From Tetrastigma voinierianum (Eukaryota > Streptophyta > Magnoliopsida > Vitales > Vitaceae), in the NCBI GenBank assembly GCA_016808115.1, contig JAEQBH010000038.1, positions 1 to 64,000 on the forward strand: 64,000 bases of DNA. The letters are read 5' to 3'. Both the position numbers and the translations under genes were made by a program. Shown piece after piece: positions 11,430 through 23,095 of this stretch; position 1 is the stretch's first letter; every line of letters begins with the position of its first letter. The notes below the pieces were generated by a model. It searched no databases, had not been told where the DNA came from, and saw only the letters and a program-made list of their open reading frames with translations.

Positions 11430-12848
11430 TGGGATTCATTCAGACCGAAGATTCCTCTGCCTCCCCATCGCTCGGGAGGTCAAAGTCGAAATCCAAATCG
11501 GGGTACACGCGAGCGGCTTTTTGCTGAAAAGCAAGCCACCTAGAAGCCCACTGAGCACCAGCCTGGTCCCGCAATTGCTTAATGACCTCGTCCCTCTGAA
11601 CAATCATATCATCGCACGCACGGTCCAAGAATCCACTCTATTAATTCCTCGCTTAGCCGTCCCGATAAGTCCACACCAGAGACTCACGCCGAAAGGCCCA
11701 AAGAATACCTTGCCCTCCAAAATCTCTGACGAAGCAATTCCCAAGAGCCCATTCCGTTTAAACCGCCGGCGGATCGCACACAAGAACTCCACTTGCGCAT
11801 CCCGCTTGTTCGCCTGAAATGATGAGTTCCCTAACCAACTGAAGCTCACTCCGGGTAGATTGCGCCTCGACGAGCCTCAACCAAATCATCTTGCGTAACC
11901 CTCGGGCAAATCTCGAACCTCTCAAGCTCTCCTCCCTCGCCAGACGTCAGTCGTCCCGACTCGCTTTCCTTTTTCGTCCGATCACGAAATACGAGGTGTG
12001 CTTCAGATCCGACGTAAGTCTTTCTATTTCTCCTGCATTATGTCGCACTTCCGTCTCGCAGCTGGTCCCGCCGTAAGTCAGCAGTCACTTTCACTTTATC
12101 AATTCGGGCGATCTTACATGTTTTATTCACATTTTTCTACTAAGCCCTTCAAACGGTGCGGCACCAAGTAAAGACAAACACGTAATTAGGAACTCGTACA
12201 GAGCCGCCAGGAGAGTTAGCATAATTATGTTTACCGAAGCAGACCCTCGAAAAGACAAGGCCAAAGCCCTCATCAACCAAGAACCCCTTGATCTCTCAAT
12301 ATCGTAACTCGAGGATGGATGAAACGGCACCAAACTTCAAAAGTCTCAAGACAGATAGCAAAGAGTCTTCGGGTTTCATCAACCTTGATTTTGTTTTCTT
12401 TTCTCCCCGGACTCGCTACCTTCCCTGTGAGATGGCTTGACAGGGTCTGAAGAAGCATTCCATATAGTTAAGGGCAACCGCAACCCGCCGGTCTCACTGG
12501 CCAGGGATTCCCCACCTCGCGATGGGCCCTAAGAGGGAAGCGAACGAGGAATCAGGGAAACCTCGGCCAACGGATGAGGACCGCTCGGGCCTTTGGACGA
12601 GGGGACTCGAAGGTGCTTCTAATCTCCGAACTTTGTTGCGGACTGGCTGATCCCTCTTAGGAGAATCTGTTTTCCTCTTCTTCGCACTCCGAGGTTTTCG
12701 AGATATCCCTCCCAGATGAGCCAAAATCTCCCCTCTGGTAGGAGCAGCCACAGCGGGCCCGAAAGAGAAAACCCCCAGAGTAGAGGGAGGTGAAGGCCCT
12801 AAAACAGAAGATTTTATAGACTTCAGACCAGATGAGCTGGGGACATCC
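11430..12848 (-). pseudogene. Antisense extra ORF of element H, C-terminal part
   Basis: Read on the minus strand from 12848 leftwards, this starts with a low-complexity Ser/Pro linker and basic patches (SSVLGPSPPSTLGVFSFGP and KPRSAKKRKTDSPKRDQP), as in a nuclear-type linker. It continues through helical, Arg/Glu-rich pieces (DAQVEFLCAIRRRFKRNG near 11800). It ends with an acidic tail containing ARVYPDLDFDFDLPSDGEAE near 11460. It continues the protein whose N-terminal domain is at 23096-23960; element A was inserted between them. The layout matches extra antisense ORFs known in Tat elements. Frameshifts are present. Confidence 0.6.
12844..12848. repeat. Target site duplication of element A, left copy
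   Basis: CATCC precedes the LTR start TGATTAGTG and is repeated exactly at 23091-23095 after the 3' LTR. This proves a clean insertion into element H. Confidence 0.9.
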
Positions 12849-14623
12849 TGATTAGTGCCCAAAAAGTGTAATTTTGAACCCTATATTAGATAGGTTTTGA
12901 GTGCTTTTTGCGCATTAATCATGTCATTTATACCAATTGAAGTGTTCTAGTCTTCTTAGTACTACTTATGCCATTTAGAGGGTATTTGGTTGTTTTGTAG
13001 GTATTTGTGCACTCTTTGGAGTTCAACTCAAATACAAAGGATGAATCATGAAGTTGGAATTCAAGTCTCAGCCATCAACCAAATTTCTAGAATCAATGAG
13101 AAAACTAAGGCAAAGTGAAGAAAATAGATGCAAATAAGGCGTGGATGAAAAGCAACAAGGATCAATAATGCGTGAATTTCGCTAAGCTTGTTAGTAATTG
13201 CTTAAGATTGCGAAAATTTCGCAACCTTAGCGAAATTTCGCAACCTTAGCGAAAACACCAAATTTTGCTAGACCACCCCATTTTCGCTAGGCACCATTTT
13301 TAGCGAAAATACATGATTTCGCTACTCACAATAATTTTCGTTTGTTAGCTAAATTCTCGCTTAGCTACGAAATTACCCGCTCTATAGAAATTTCCCATTT
13401 TCGCTATTGTTATTGGTGATTTCAATAGCTACAAATTCCTTCACTTAGCGAAATTTAATGCCTCACATGTTTTGTAATTAATGCCACCGTACTTCAAACT
13501 TGGGTACATTTAATCATTCAATAACTTAGCCAAATTTGTAGGTTTTTTGGTATTTTCATACCTTGAGGAGGCCTATATAAGCCCCTTGTTTTGTAAAGTA
13601 AGTAAGAATTGGAGGAACAATTTCTGGAACAATTTGGAGAGGATAATTTTGTAAGTTTTATTTTTGTACATAAAAGTCTTTTATTTTTAGGTTTTGCTTT
13701 TATTTCTTTCTTCTCTATCTTCTTTCTCTCCCTTTCTAGCTGCCAAACACCCTTGAGGATGACAACTCAAGAGATAAGCCGCTGCTTCCTTTGAAGAGGA
13801 AGGAAGAAGCTTGGTGGTGGGGCATATGCATGTTGTCCTTTTGTACTAAAAGCTACAGGTAGTGTATTTATGGCCCTTATATTCTCAAAACATGGTTGCA
13901 TAACATTGAATATTATTGATTTGGCCAATACTCTCCATGCTTTAGGATCAAGTACATATTCAGTGAGAGAAGTACTGTGATTCTTTAGATGGTCTTTACG
14001 AGCCTCTGAGATAATATTTACATGTTAGGTTCTTCAAATTAGGTTAAATAACATTTACTGCTATTATTTCAAGCAATACTTCCATGTTTTAGGATACAGC
14101 CGCATGTGAGATGTAATCGTTGTTCTTTAGATGGTCTTTACGAGCCTCCGAAATGATAATTCTAATGTTAGGTTTTAAAAAGGGGCCATAAATCGCATGC
14201 TACCCAGACTCACACTCCTGGGCCAAATAGGAGTTGCTTCATGGGTGAGGTTTGCTAGTTAAATATAGGATCCGGTTGCTACGGATCATAGGTTGCATGT
14301 CATAACACGAGGATAAAACCCGAGGACACTTACTTGCCCTAACTTACCAAGTTAGTGACCCAAATCTTCAAAGTTAACTTTTTCACCTTTACTTCGCTTT
14401 ATAATTCTCGCTTCAAACCATTCCCACTGCTAAACACAATTCCAAAGAGTCCAAATAGAAAGCCTTACCTTCACAGACTGATGCAAACCATTTTTAGGAT
14501 GAAAACCATCCCCGTGTTCGAATTTAGGGACCACTATATCAAAGAGTTTCGACTACTACAGAGTAGGAACTTAGGTAAGGCAAATTTTGTTGATTTTAGC
14601 TCAGCCTTCTATGGCACGAATCA
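12849..14623 (+). repeat. 5' LTR of element A
   Basis: It begins TGATTAGTGCCC and ends CACGAATCA, two bases before the primer binding site. U3 contains a palindrome field at about 13170-13460 (GCGAAATTTCGC variants), then a TATA box at 13574. The R/U5 part carries two copies of a ~155-bp segment with GATGGTCTTTACGAGCC (near 13990 and 14120). Confidence 0.9.
13574..13581 (+). promoter_or_regulatory. TATA box of A 5' LTR
   Basis: TATATAAG sits just after the palindrome field. It is present at the matching place in the 3' LTR (22046-22053) and in B's 3' LTR (47258-47265). Confidence 0.7.
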
Positions 14624-14625
14624 AA

Positions 14626-14643
14626 TGGCGCCGTTGCCGGGGA
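14626..14643 (+). promoter_or_regulatory. Primer binding site of element A
   Basis: TGGCGCCGTTGCCGGGGA is the intact Athila primer site complementary to the 3' end of tRNA-Asp, two bases after the LTR end. It fixes both the LTR border and the orientation. Confidence 0.92.
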
Positions 14644-14887
14644 TGGTGCCAAACTACAAATGGTAAGTTGAAGAGTACTTGAGATCCACATCACAAGTGA
14701 AGGTAACCTTTTTACCTCTTTTTGCAACTCACTGCGTGAACCGCTTTAGCAATTAGTAGTAACCGCACCGCTTCGCCATTCAAGCCATTTTTCATTCAAA
14801 TAGCTTTATTGTTATTAGTTACTTAAATTTTTTGCAAGTTGTTTGTTGCTCTTTTGTTATCCTATAATTGTGTAACAACCAGTGGTA

Positions 14888-16640
14888 TGCAACAAAGGGA
14901 TAGAGACACACGTAGATTGAATAGGATTAGCATACACAATCGACTCCAAATAGTGAAGCAAAAACCAACCGATACTCATGGATCCCATACCCGAGGAACA
15001 ACAGAGCGTCAACAAGGAACCCCATGAATCCAAATACACATAACCATGAGGGATCACATCCACCCTCCTAGAGTTAGTGCCCCATCTGATCATTCCTCCC
15101 AATACATGTAGCAAAGAGCCATATTTGGTACCCCCGTCTCCCACATACCATGGTATGGAAAATGAAAAATCCATACACACATCTTAGGGATTTTGAGGAG
15201 GCTCGCACTACCTTAAAGGAAGGTATGACGGATACGGATTCATTGGCCAAAGGCATTTCCATTGACCCTTAAGGACAAGGCAAGATATGGCTCAACTCAT
15301 TGAGGCCTAGAACCATTAGAAATCAATAGCCGCAGGCCGAATTCTTGAAAAAGTTCTTCAAAGGGGCTCGTAAGACCAATTTGAAAAGACAAATCTACAC
15401 TTTTGCACCATGATGGTGAGAGATTTTACTGTTGGGAAAGATTTATGGAAACCATCGTATGCCCATATCATGGGTTTGACACTTGATGTTGGTGAACCAT
15501 TTCTATGATGGTATGTCCCCATCTATGAAACAATTGCTAGAAACAATGTGCGTAATCTTTAACCAAACACCCGTACGAGGCTACACTTCAACTATGTAGC
15601 CGAAACCTCTAAGGCATGGATGAACTCGTCTGCTGGAGACAGAGGGCCCAAGGCACTCAAGTTACCAGGGGGAGTCCATTCATACACTTTCTGAGGACAC
15701 ACTGATGAGAGAAAAATTGACCATTTTAACTAGAAGACTGGATGAGATGGAAATAAAAAATCAGCATAAAATGCACTCAGTAAATGAGTTATCAACATGC
15801 CAACCTTCTTGCTACAATTGTCAGTCAAATGGTCACTATGGGGAATAATGCCAAGAGCATGCCCAAATCGTGAATCAGGGTAGATCACCAATGAATGCTC
15901 CATATGGTAACTCCAACATTCATAATTGGAAAAACTACTCAAACATGCTAGGAAGCCAAACCCCAAGATATATCCCTCCGCTGAAGACAACAGATGCCTT
16001 CCACTATCTTCTCCTCGTTGGAATGTGCAACCTCGAATTTAAGTAAGGTGGTAGGCATATTTGTAGAAGAACAGAAGGTGCTGAATAACCAAACTAGTCA
16101 GAAAATTGAAGCAGTAGAAAGTTCACTCAACAGGAAATTGGACAATATTCATTTAGAGATTTCAAAATTTGTCCGACGTTAGCTGCGTAGTTCGAAAAGC
16201 CGAAGGCTCCCTTCCGTGCACAAATAATACGAAATTGGGTGAATGAAGCAGAGGACAAGAGGACTTAAATGCAAGAACTGATGAAGTAAAGGCAGTTGTG
16301 AATTTACGAAGTGGTAAGGAATTAAAGCCAACAAGCATTCAAAGCCAATAAAGGCCTCCATTAGTATTTAACCACTTCGTGAAGAACAAAGGAGGGGCAA
16401 GGAAGAGGTAAAGATTAGAATACCCCCTCCGTTTCCGCAGGTCCTCCGAAGAAAGAAAAATTCTGTTAACCAAACAGAAATGTTGGAAGTATTGCGGCAA
16501 GTGAAAGTCAATATTCCTCTCCTCGATATGATTAAACAAGTTCCTACCTACGCAAAATTCCTGAAAGATTTGTGCACGGTAAAAAAGGGTCTTAATGTAA
16601 ATAAAAAGGCCTTTTTAACTGAACGTCGCTATAATCCAAA
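14888..16640 (+). pseudogene. gag: Athila gag, heavily degraded (element A)
   Basis: The likely start is near 14888, after a leader. A CCHC zinc knuckle is visible at 15810-15851 (C-Y-N-C-Q-S-N-G-H-Y-G-E-stop-C), with a stop codon in place of its last variable residue. Downstream are a KVVGIFVEEQKVLN helix-like strip near 16050, AVVNLRSGKEL near 16295, and the conserved linker VKVNIPLLDMIKQVPTY near 16505 that precedes protease in Athila. Stops and indels are frequent throughout. In an active copy Gag packages the element RNA. Confidence 0.8.
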
Positions 16641-17480
16641 GTAGAATCTAGCCAAGTATAAGGACCCGTGATGTCCTACGATCTCGGTGAATACTGAGGC
16701 ATTAGCGTGAAAGCACCGGCGACCCTTAGGAGCTAAGTAGAATCACAGAGTTCTACGCATACAAGGGCCTGGGGTGAACCTAAACCCACTTCCATCACAC
16801 TTCGTCACGATAGGTCTATTAAAATACCAAAAGGAACTATTGAGGACGTTCTATACAAGACAAATTTTACTATCCAGTAGATTTTGTCGCACTTGATACG
16901 TGAACTGGCTGGTACAGACCTAGTCATGTTCCCATCATATTAGAGACCGCTTATTACTTCAAATGCAATCATTAATTGCCGAATGGAGTCATGCAACTCA
17001 CATTTGGAAATATGACCTTGAACTCAATATTTTTCTTATTCGGGGTAAAAGGCATGTGCACTCCTGAGGAGGATGACTTGAAGAAGTCTCAGATTTTAGA
17101 TACCATTCGGTGCCAAAGCAACCAAATGCTGAAGTGCAAGAGATATTAACTTCGGGACCATCCGATTGCCTCAGAGCAAACACGAATATCCAGAAATGAG
17201 CTTAGTACAGGGGTATTGGGGAAGAAGAATAGAAATTTTGCCTCTATTGACTGGTAATGAATCCAAGGAACCTCAACAGCTAGAACTCAAAACCCTCCCA
17301 GCTGATTTAAAGTATGCATTTTTGGAAGCAAATGAGCAAGGCCTGGGCCAGATTTCTTTTCAGTCAAGCAACCACTGCACAAGAGCATAATCTCTTGCAC
17401 ATTCTCAAAAAGAACAAGTAAGCATTGGGATGGAAAATTTCTGATTTGAAAGGCATCAACCCATCCATTTGCACCCATCA
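16641..17480 (+). pseudogene. Athila protease and linker remnant (element A)
   Basis: The strip KIPKGTIEDVLYK near 16828-16865 matches the conserved flap/C-terminal part of Athila protease (usually PKGIIEDVLVKV). The catalytic Asp region upstream, at about 16690-16790, is too eroded to read. A linker before RT (ELKTLPADLKYAFLEA near 17287) is recognisable as the strip that normally precedes the RT domain. Confidence 0.65.
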
Positions 17481-18330
17481 CATCTATTTAGAAGAGGAGT
17501 CTAAAGTCGTTAGGCAAATTTCACCGAGGTTGAATCCCATCTGGCTGTGAAGTAGTCTGTGGTGGAGGTTTTGAAATTGCTCCAAGCCGTCATTTATCCC
17601 ATTTCCGATAGCACATGGGTTAGTCCAACTCGTGGTGCCTAAGAAATCTGGGGTAACAATCGTGAAAAACGAAGGGTGAAGAATCATTTACCCGACTTAC
17701 AACCGGGTGGAGAGTGTGCATAGATTATAGAAGGCTCAATGAGGTGACACGAAAGACCACTTTCCATTGTCGCTTCATCGACGCCTCCTTGAAAGAGTTT
17801 CGACACCCCTTCATTGCTTTTTGATGGGTATTCAGGTACTTCCGCATAGAAATCGCTTCGTAAGATCGTGAAAAGCACCACCTTCATCATTCATCTGCAC
17901 GATGCTTATGGGGAGGACGCTGGGTTTTGTAACACCCACCCACTTTTCGACATGTATGCTCGCATAGTTCGACATGGTAGAGTGTATAATGGAGGTATAC
18001 ATGGATGATATCACGTTATACGGGGGTGTTTTTGAAGAATGCTTAACCACCTGAAGCCATTTTGCGTAGGTGCATAGAGAAGAATTTAGTGCTTAATCGA
18101 GAAATGTCATTTTATGGTGAACCAAGGAATCAGGATTGGGCACATTATTTCTGAAGAGAGGAATTGAAGTTGATAAAGCCAAGATCGAAGCATCATTTCC
18201 AAATTGCCGCCCTAACAAATGTGAAAGCAATTAGATAAATTCTCGGGTCATGTGCTTTTACCGACTGCTTCATTAAAGACTTTTCCTGCGATTGTTAAAC
18301 TTCGACAAGCTTCTAGAGAAGGATGCTGGA
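17481..18330 (+). pseudogene. Athila reverse transcriptase (element A)
   Basis: Fragments in order are VVPKKSGVTIVKNE near 17630, WRVCIDYRRLNEVT-like codons near 17705, and a catalytic YMDD box at 17998-18009 in the context MEVYMDDITLYGG. GTRNQDWAHYF-like remains of the LGH strip lie near 18120. Several frame changes are needed to join them. The YMDD box is intact, but the surrounding palm is broken. Confidence 0.8.
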
Positions 18331-19850
18331 ATCTGCTTGGGAGGAAGATTGCCAGAAGAGTTTTGAAGAGCTGAAATTTCATTTGACTACTTCCCAATAG
18401 TTCGAGCACCTAATTGGCAAGGTCATCTGAGGTGATGTGCATGTGAGTGATTCATATAGAGCTTGCATTTCTGGCCAAAGAGAAGAGGGGAAACCTCACG
18501 TGGTGTATTATGCAAGCAAACCCGAATGAAGCTATCGAATTATACCACTACAGAGAAAGAATTGTCGGGCAAGTGGTATATGCTTTAGATAAATTTCGAG
18601 CATACTGGTCGGGGCCGATATAGTCATTTTACAGATCATTCCGCTTTGAAACATCTCCTAACCAAACAAAATGCAAAGACTCATCCGTGGGTTCTCGGCT
18701 TACTGTGAGTTCAACTTGCAAATTAAAGACAAGAAAGGGTGGAAAATGTGGTGGCGCATCATCTATCAAGGTTAACTATAGCCCACCGACACCTCACAGT
18801 CCACCTCATTAATGACGACTTCGAAGAATCCCTAATGCAACTGGAGAAGGCTCCCCGTATGCTCATTGCCAATTATCTCACTACAGAGAAATCCCACCGA
18901 GAAGGACAAGATAGGAAATATTTCTTTGCTAAAATCCATTCCTATTATCGAAGAGCCTTCCTATTCGAATATCAGGCCGATCAACCATTTATAAAATTTA
19001 TGGTGAATGAAGAAGGAATTTAAACCATTGCCAGAGAGTGCTTGTGGTGGTCACTAAGCTTCTTAAAAGACAGCAATGAAGCAAAGCATAGCCAGGTTCT
19101 ATCGCCTTCATTTGCTCAAGGAAGCATACCAAATGTGTCGCATGTGATGTGATGCCAAAGACTCGAAACCGGCTCGCCATTATACGATGCCACAACCACC
19201 TTGGTGGTCGAACTGCTCGACGATGGGGTATCGATTCTTTATGGGACCTTTTCCCACCTCATATGGTCATATCGCACATTTTGGTGGGAGTGGACTATGT
19301 CTCCTAAATGGGTTGAAGCAATCAAGTAAGACCACGACCATAGGGTGGTACTCAAATTCTGAAAGCCAATATCTTTCCAGGTTCGGGGGGGCAACAAAGT
19401 TACTATTAGGGATGGAGGTTCGCATTGCAACAAGCCATTTGAAACCTCATGGCTAAATATGGTGTTAAACACAAAGTGGCTACCCCTACCATCTCAAACA
19501 AGTGGCCAAGGAACTCACAACAGGGAAATTAAGACCATACCGCGATGAAGGTGGTTAATACCAACGTAAAAGACTGGTCCATCAAACTTCGATCTGCTAC
19601 GCCTATAGAACAGCCTTTCAAGACAATCCTAGAATGTCCCCATCTAAGCAAGTCTGGCGTAGGGCATGTCACCTCCTGCTGGAGATTGAGCACAAAGCAT
19701 GGTGGCGATCAAGGAAGCTAAACATGGACCTATGGAGTCGAAAGAGAAGAGATTTCGATCTTAATGAGTTGGAAGAAATACGGAATAATGCCTACTTGAA
19801 TTCGAAGATTGCAAAAGAAAGATCAGCAAAATGGCAATGACAATGATAAC
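18331..19850 (+). pseudogene. Athila RNase H and integrase (element A)
   Basis: RNase H remnants lie at about 18430-18790, including a TDHSALKHLLTKQ-like stretch near 18640. The 94-codon segment at 18739-19023 reads through the RNase H/integrase boundary and into the zinc-binding region (INDDFEESLM, then RKYFFAKIHSYYRRAFLFEY). Integrase core pieces include YGVKHKVATP near 19455. The C-terminus has LLLEIEHKAWW near 19677 and RDFDLNELEEIRNNAYLNSK near 19750, a strongly conserved Athila end. The region is frameshifted throughout. Confidence 0.82.
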
Positions 19851-19949
19851 TCAGAGTCATGAATCAAACCCTATATGACTCAACCTCATTTGTTCTGCAA
19901 ACCCAACATGATCGGATCCTGATTCACACCCAAAGGAAGATCGAATATC

Positions 19950-20225
19950 ATGATGATTGTGGATTCGAAGATGATTAATAGTATCATTGACAGGTTCCAT
20001 ATGTATAACAGGGATTACAGGTATTCTGATGATCTCAGCTCGGCGCTTGTAATTAGGGGCATTGCTTATTCGAAGGTGCCAACGCTCTCATTTTTTGTTA
20101 GTTATCTAAACTGCCAGGTGTTTAAAAATGGTGATTTCAGTTGTGAGCTAATGATTGATTTCATATTTTGTGGGCAGTACGTATGCCGCAGTAAGTATGC
20201 CCATCTTTATCCGGGTGTGAAGTAA
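19950..20225 (+). CDS. Unrecognised 91-codon frame downstream of A integrase
   Basis: This is an uninterrupted frame of 91 codons in a stretch where I would expect only the degraded end of pol and a spacer. It contains DRFHMYNRDYRYSDDLSS, a hydrophobic SFFVSYLNCQVF strip and three Cys in the last third. I do not recognise a family. Neighbouring frames in element A are full of stops, which makes this one stand out, but an open run of this length can occur by chance. Confidence 0.25.
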   Translation: MMIVDSKMINSIIDRFHMYNRDYRYSDDLSSALVIRGIAYSKVPTLSFFVSYLNCQVFKNGDFSCELMIDFIFCGQYVCRSKYAHLYPGVK

Positions 20226-21313
20226 TCGTTTGTATTTCCATATCAATGGCATGCTTTTCTTCAACCCGCACAATTGAATTGTTTCACTGCACAATTGAAT
20301 TGCTTCAAAATTGAACAATTGAATCAAGCTCAAATCGACAATCACCGCTTAAGATGGATGATTGATCATCATTTTCATACTTCTATGCTAGAGCAAATTC
20401 CATGCTTGAATTCACCCTTTGGTCGGCCACGCCTAAAGATGCTCAACTTGAAAATTTCCTTATGCTAATTCACACACGCACTCCGACATTTCGATAGCTG
20501 TGAATTTGCACACTTCTTTCACTTTGCAAGCCGGCCTTAGGTATGTTGGCTACCTAGATAGTTTTGAGTTACCCACATTTGAAGATCTCAATGTTGTCTT
20601 CCAAAAGGAAAAGAAAAGAAAAGAAAAGAAAAGGTGAAGAAAAAGAAAAAGAAAAAGAAGAAAAGAAAAATAAAGTCGTGAAATTTCGCTTTCAAACCCG
20701 AGCACGGTCCGAGGGCGAATGACGAAAGCTCAAAACCCGACGCCTAAGCCTTAATTGGCTTGGAGTCATCGATTTTGTGTTCGTTATATGGGGTGGATAG
20801 GTAGAGTTTAGCTAATTGTAGGTGCTCAATTTTCAAGTCATTTGGAGTCCTGGTGAAGCCTATGAGTTAGTGGTCATTGATCCTTTCGTTTGATGTCTCA
20901 AACCCTTTGAGTGGTCGGGAGTCATCGGTGCACCCTTCAAGCACGGATTCTGTGAACTCGAATTTTAAGTATTGCATCCTACATTATAATTGAAAAAGAA
21001 AGAAAAGTGTAACTAGCCCCATCTAGGTTAGTTCAACTTAAGGCCATGTCGTTGCTAGGTCAGGGGAGGAACAAATTTTGCATTTTATCGACTTAACTGC
21101 AGCATAAAAGCACCCATTGCACTTAGGGGTGGAAAGTCAAGTCGAGAATCATGGAACCACTTCGACTAAATTGTTCTTGTATGGATTTGGTTCTTTCATA
21201 TCGCCAAATTTGATATCAATTGTTCGCCTTTAAAGTAATATGTATAAGTATATCAAATATTTTTGAATCACAACCTTTTGAAAATCACCACATGCATCTC
21301 CTTTTGCTTTGCA
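20226..21313 (+). other. 3' spacer of element A
   Basis: It contains an (AAAAG)n-like purine microsatellite at 20609-20672. A segment near 20690-20880 (AACCCGAGCACGGTCCGAGG and following) is shared with element B at 43935-44110. It is therefore a family-specific non-coding 3' region. I see no coding potential except a short Gln/Leu-rich frame near 20270. Confidence 0.6.
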
Positions 21314-21331
21314 TTGCTAAGGGACTAGCAA
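21314..21331 (+). promoter_or_regulatory. Conserved hairpin before 3' LTR of A
   Basis: TTGCTA-AGGGAC-TAGCAA is a perfect 6-bp stem with a 6-base loop, 11 bases upstream of the LTR. The same hairpin with one loop change occurs in element B at 46452-46469. Its position next to the polypurine tract suggests a role in plus-strand priming or RNA function; that is inference. Confidence 0.6.
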
Positions 21332-21342
21332 AGTTTTTGGTG

Positions 21343-23090
21343 TGATTATGCTCAAAAGTAATTTTAACCCTATATTAGATAGGTTTTGAGTGCTGCGCAT
21401 TAATCATGTCATTTATACCCAATTGAAGCTGCTCTAGTCTTCTTTAGTAACACTTATGCCATTTAGAGGGTATTTGGTTGTTTTGTAGGTATTTGTGCAC
21501 TCGAGTTCAATCTCAATACAAAGGATGAATCATGAAGTTGGAATTCAAGTCTCACCATCAACCACCCTAATAAATGAGAAACCAAGGCAAAGTGAAGAAA
21601 ATGATGCGCTTGAAGGCGTGATGAAAAGCAAAGGAAGGATCAACACGAAGGAATTTTCATAAGGTTAAAATTTCGCTAGGATTGCGAAAGTTTCGCAATC
21701 CCAGCGAAATTTCGCAACCTTAGCTAAAACACCAAATTTCGCTAGACCACCCCATTTTCGCTAGGCACCATTTTTAGCGAAAATACATGATTTCGCTATT
21801 TAATAATTTCAATTAAGTTAATAAATTTCGCTAGCTGTGCGAAATTGTTCGCTCTAGCGAAATTTCCCATTTTCGCTACACATGGTGATTTCGCTAGCTA
21901 ATAAATTCTTTCCACTCTTAATAAATTTAATGCCTCGCCATGTTTTGTAATTAATGCCAACCATTTCAACTGCGTATTACTTTAATTGTCCAATAACTTA
22001 GTCAAATTTGTAGGTTTTTTGGTATTTTCATACCTTGAGGAGGCCTATATAAGCCCCTCTTGTTTTGTAAAGTAAGTAAGAATTGGAGGAACAATTTCTG
22101 GAACAATTTGGGAGAGGATAATTTTGTAAGTTTTTATTTTTGTACATAAAGTCTTTTATTTTAGGTTTTGCTTTTATTTCTTTTCTCTCTTCTCTCTCTT
22201 CTTTCTCTCCCTTTCATTGCCAAACACCCCTCTCGAGGATGACAACTCAAGAGATGCTTGGCTAAGCCTCCTTTCTTTGAAGAGTGAAGGCTAGCTTGGT
22301 GGTGGGGCATACGCATGTTGTCCTTTGTACTAAAAGCTACCTGTAGGTAAAATATGGCCCTTATATTTCTCAAAACATGGTTGCATAACATTGAATATTA
22401 TTGATTTGGCCAATACTTCCATGCTTTAGGATCAAGTACATGGTCTGGAGAAGTAATCGTGATTCTTTAGGATGGTCTTTACGAGCCTGAGATAATATTT
22501 ACTATGTTAGGGTTCTTCAAATTAAAGTTAGAAAACATTTACCGTTATTATTTTCGCCAATACTCCATGTGCTTAGATACAAAGGCACAGTAGAGATGCA
22601 ATCAAGTTCTTAGATGGTCTTTACGAGCCTCTTAAATGATAATTTAATGTTAGGGTTTTAAAAAGGGGCCATAATCGCATACCCGTATTGACTCAAATGG
22701 GGAGTTGCTTCACGGGTGAGGTTTGCTAGTTAAATATAGATCCGTTATGCTACGGACTATGTGTCAGGATGTCATAACGCGAGGATAAACCCGAGATTAA
22801 TTGTCATTTCTCTAACTCGCTAGTGACCTAAATCTTCAAAGTTAACTTTTTCACCTTTTACTTTCGCTTATACCCCGCCCAAACCATTCCCACTGCTGGA
22901 ACACACCCAAAGAGTCCAAATAGAAAGCCTTACCTTCATGTAATCGATGCAAACCATTTTGGGATGAAAACCCATCCCCGTGTTCGACCCTAGAGACCAC
23001 TATACTGCAGTAGCTTGACTACGGCAGAGTAGGAACTTAGGTGTATATAAATTTTGTTGATTTTAGCTCAGCCTACTATGGCACAAATCA
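21343..23090 (+). repeat. 3' LTR of element A
   Basis: It starts TGATTATGCTCAAAAG and ends GCACAAATCA directly before the duplication CATCC. It has the same order as the 5' LTR: palindrome field, TATA box at 22046-22053, and two copies of the GATGGTCTTTACGAGCC segment. Differences from the 5' LTR are mostly small insertions and deletions. Confidence 0.9.
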
Positions 23091-23095
23091 CATCC

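Larger units (their letters stand above)
12849..23090 (+). mobile_element. Complete Athila-lineage Ty3/gypsy retrotransposon (element A)
   Basis: It has LTRs at 12849-14623 and 21343-23090, a tRNA-Asp-type primer binding site at 14626-14643, a gag with zinc-knuckle remnant, protease, RT, RNase H and integrase remnants, a long 3' spacer and a conserved pre-LTR hairpin. The 5-bp duplication CATCC on both sides shows that the whole 10.2-kb unit entered the antisense ORF of element H. All domains contain stops and frameshifts. The two LTRs differ by many short indels, so it is either old or inaccurately sequenced. Confidence 0.93.
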
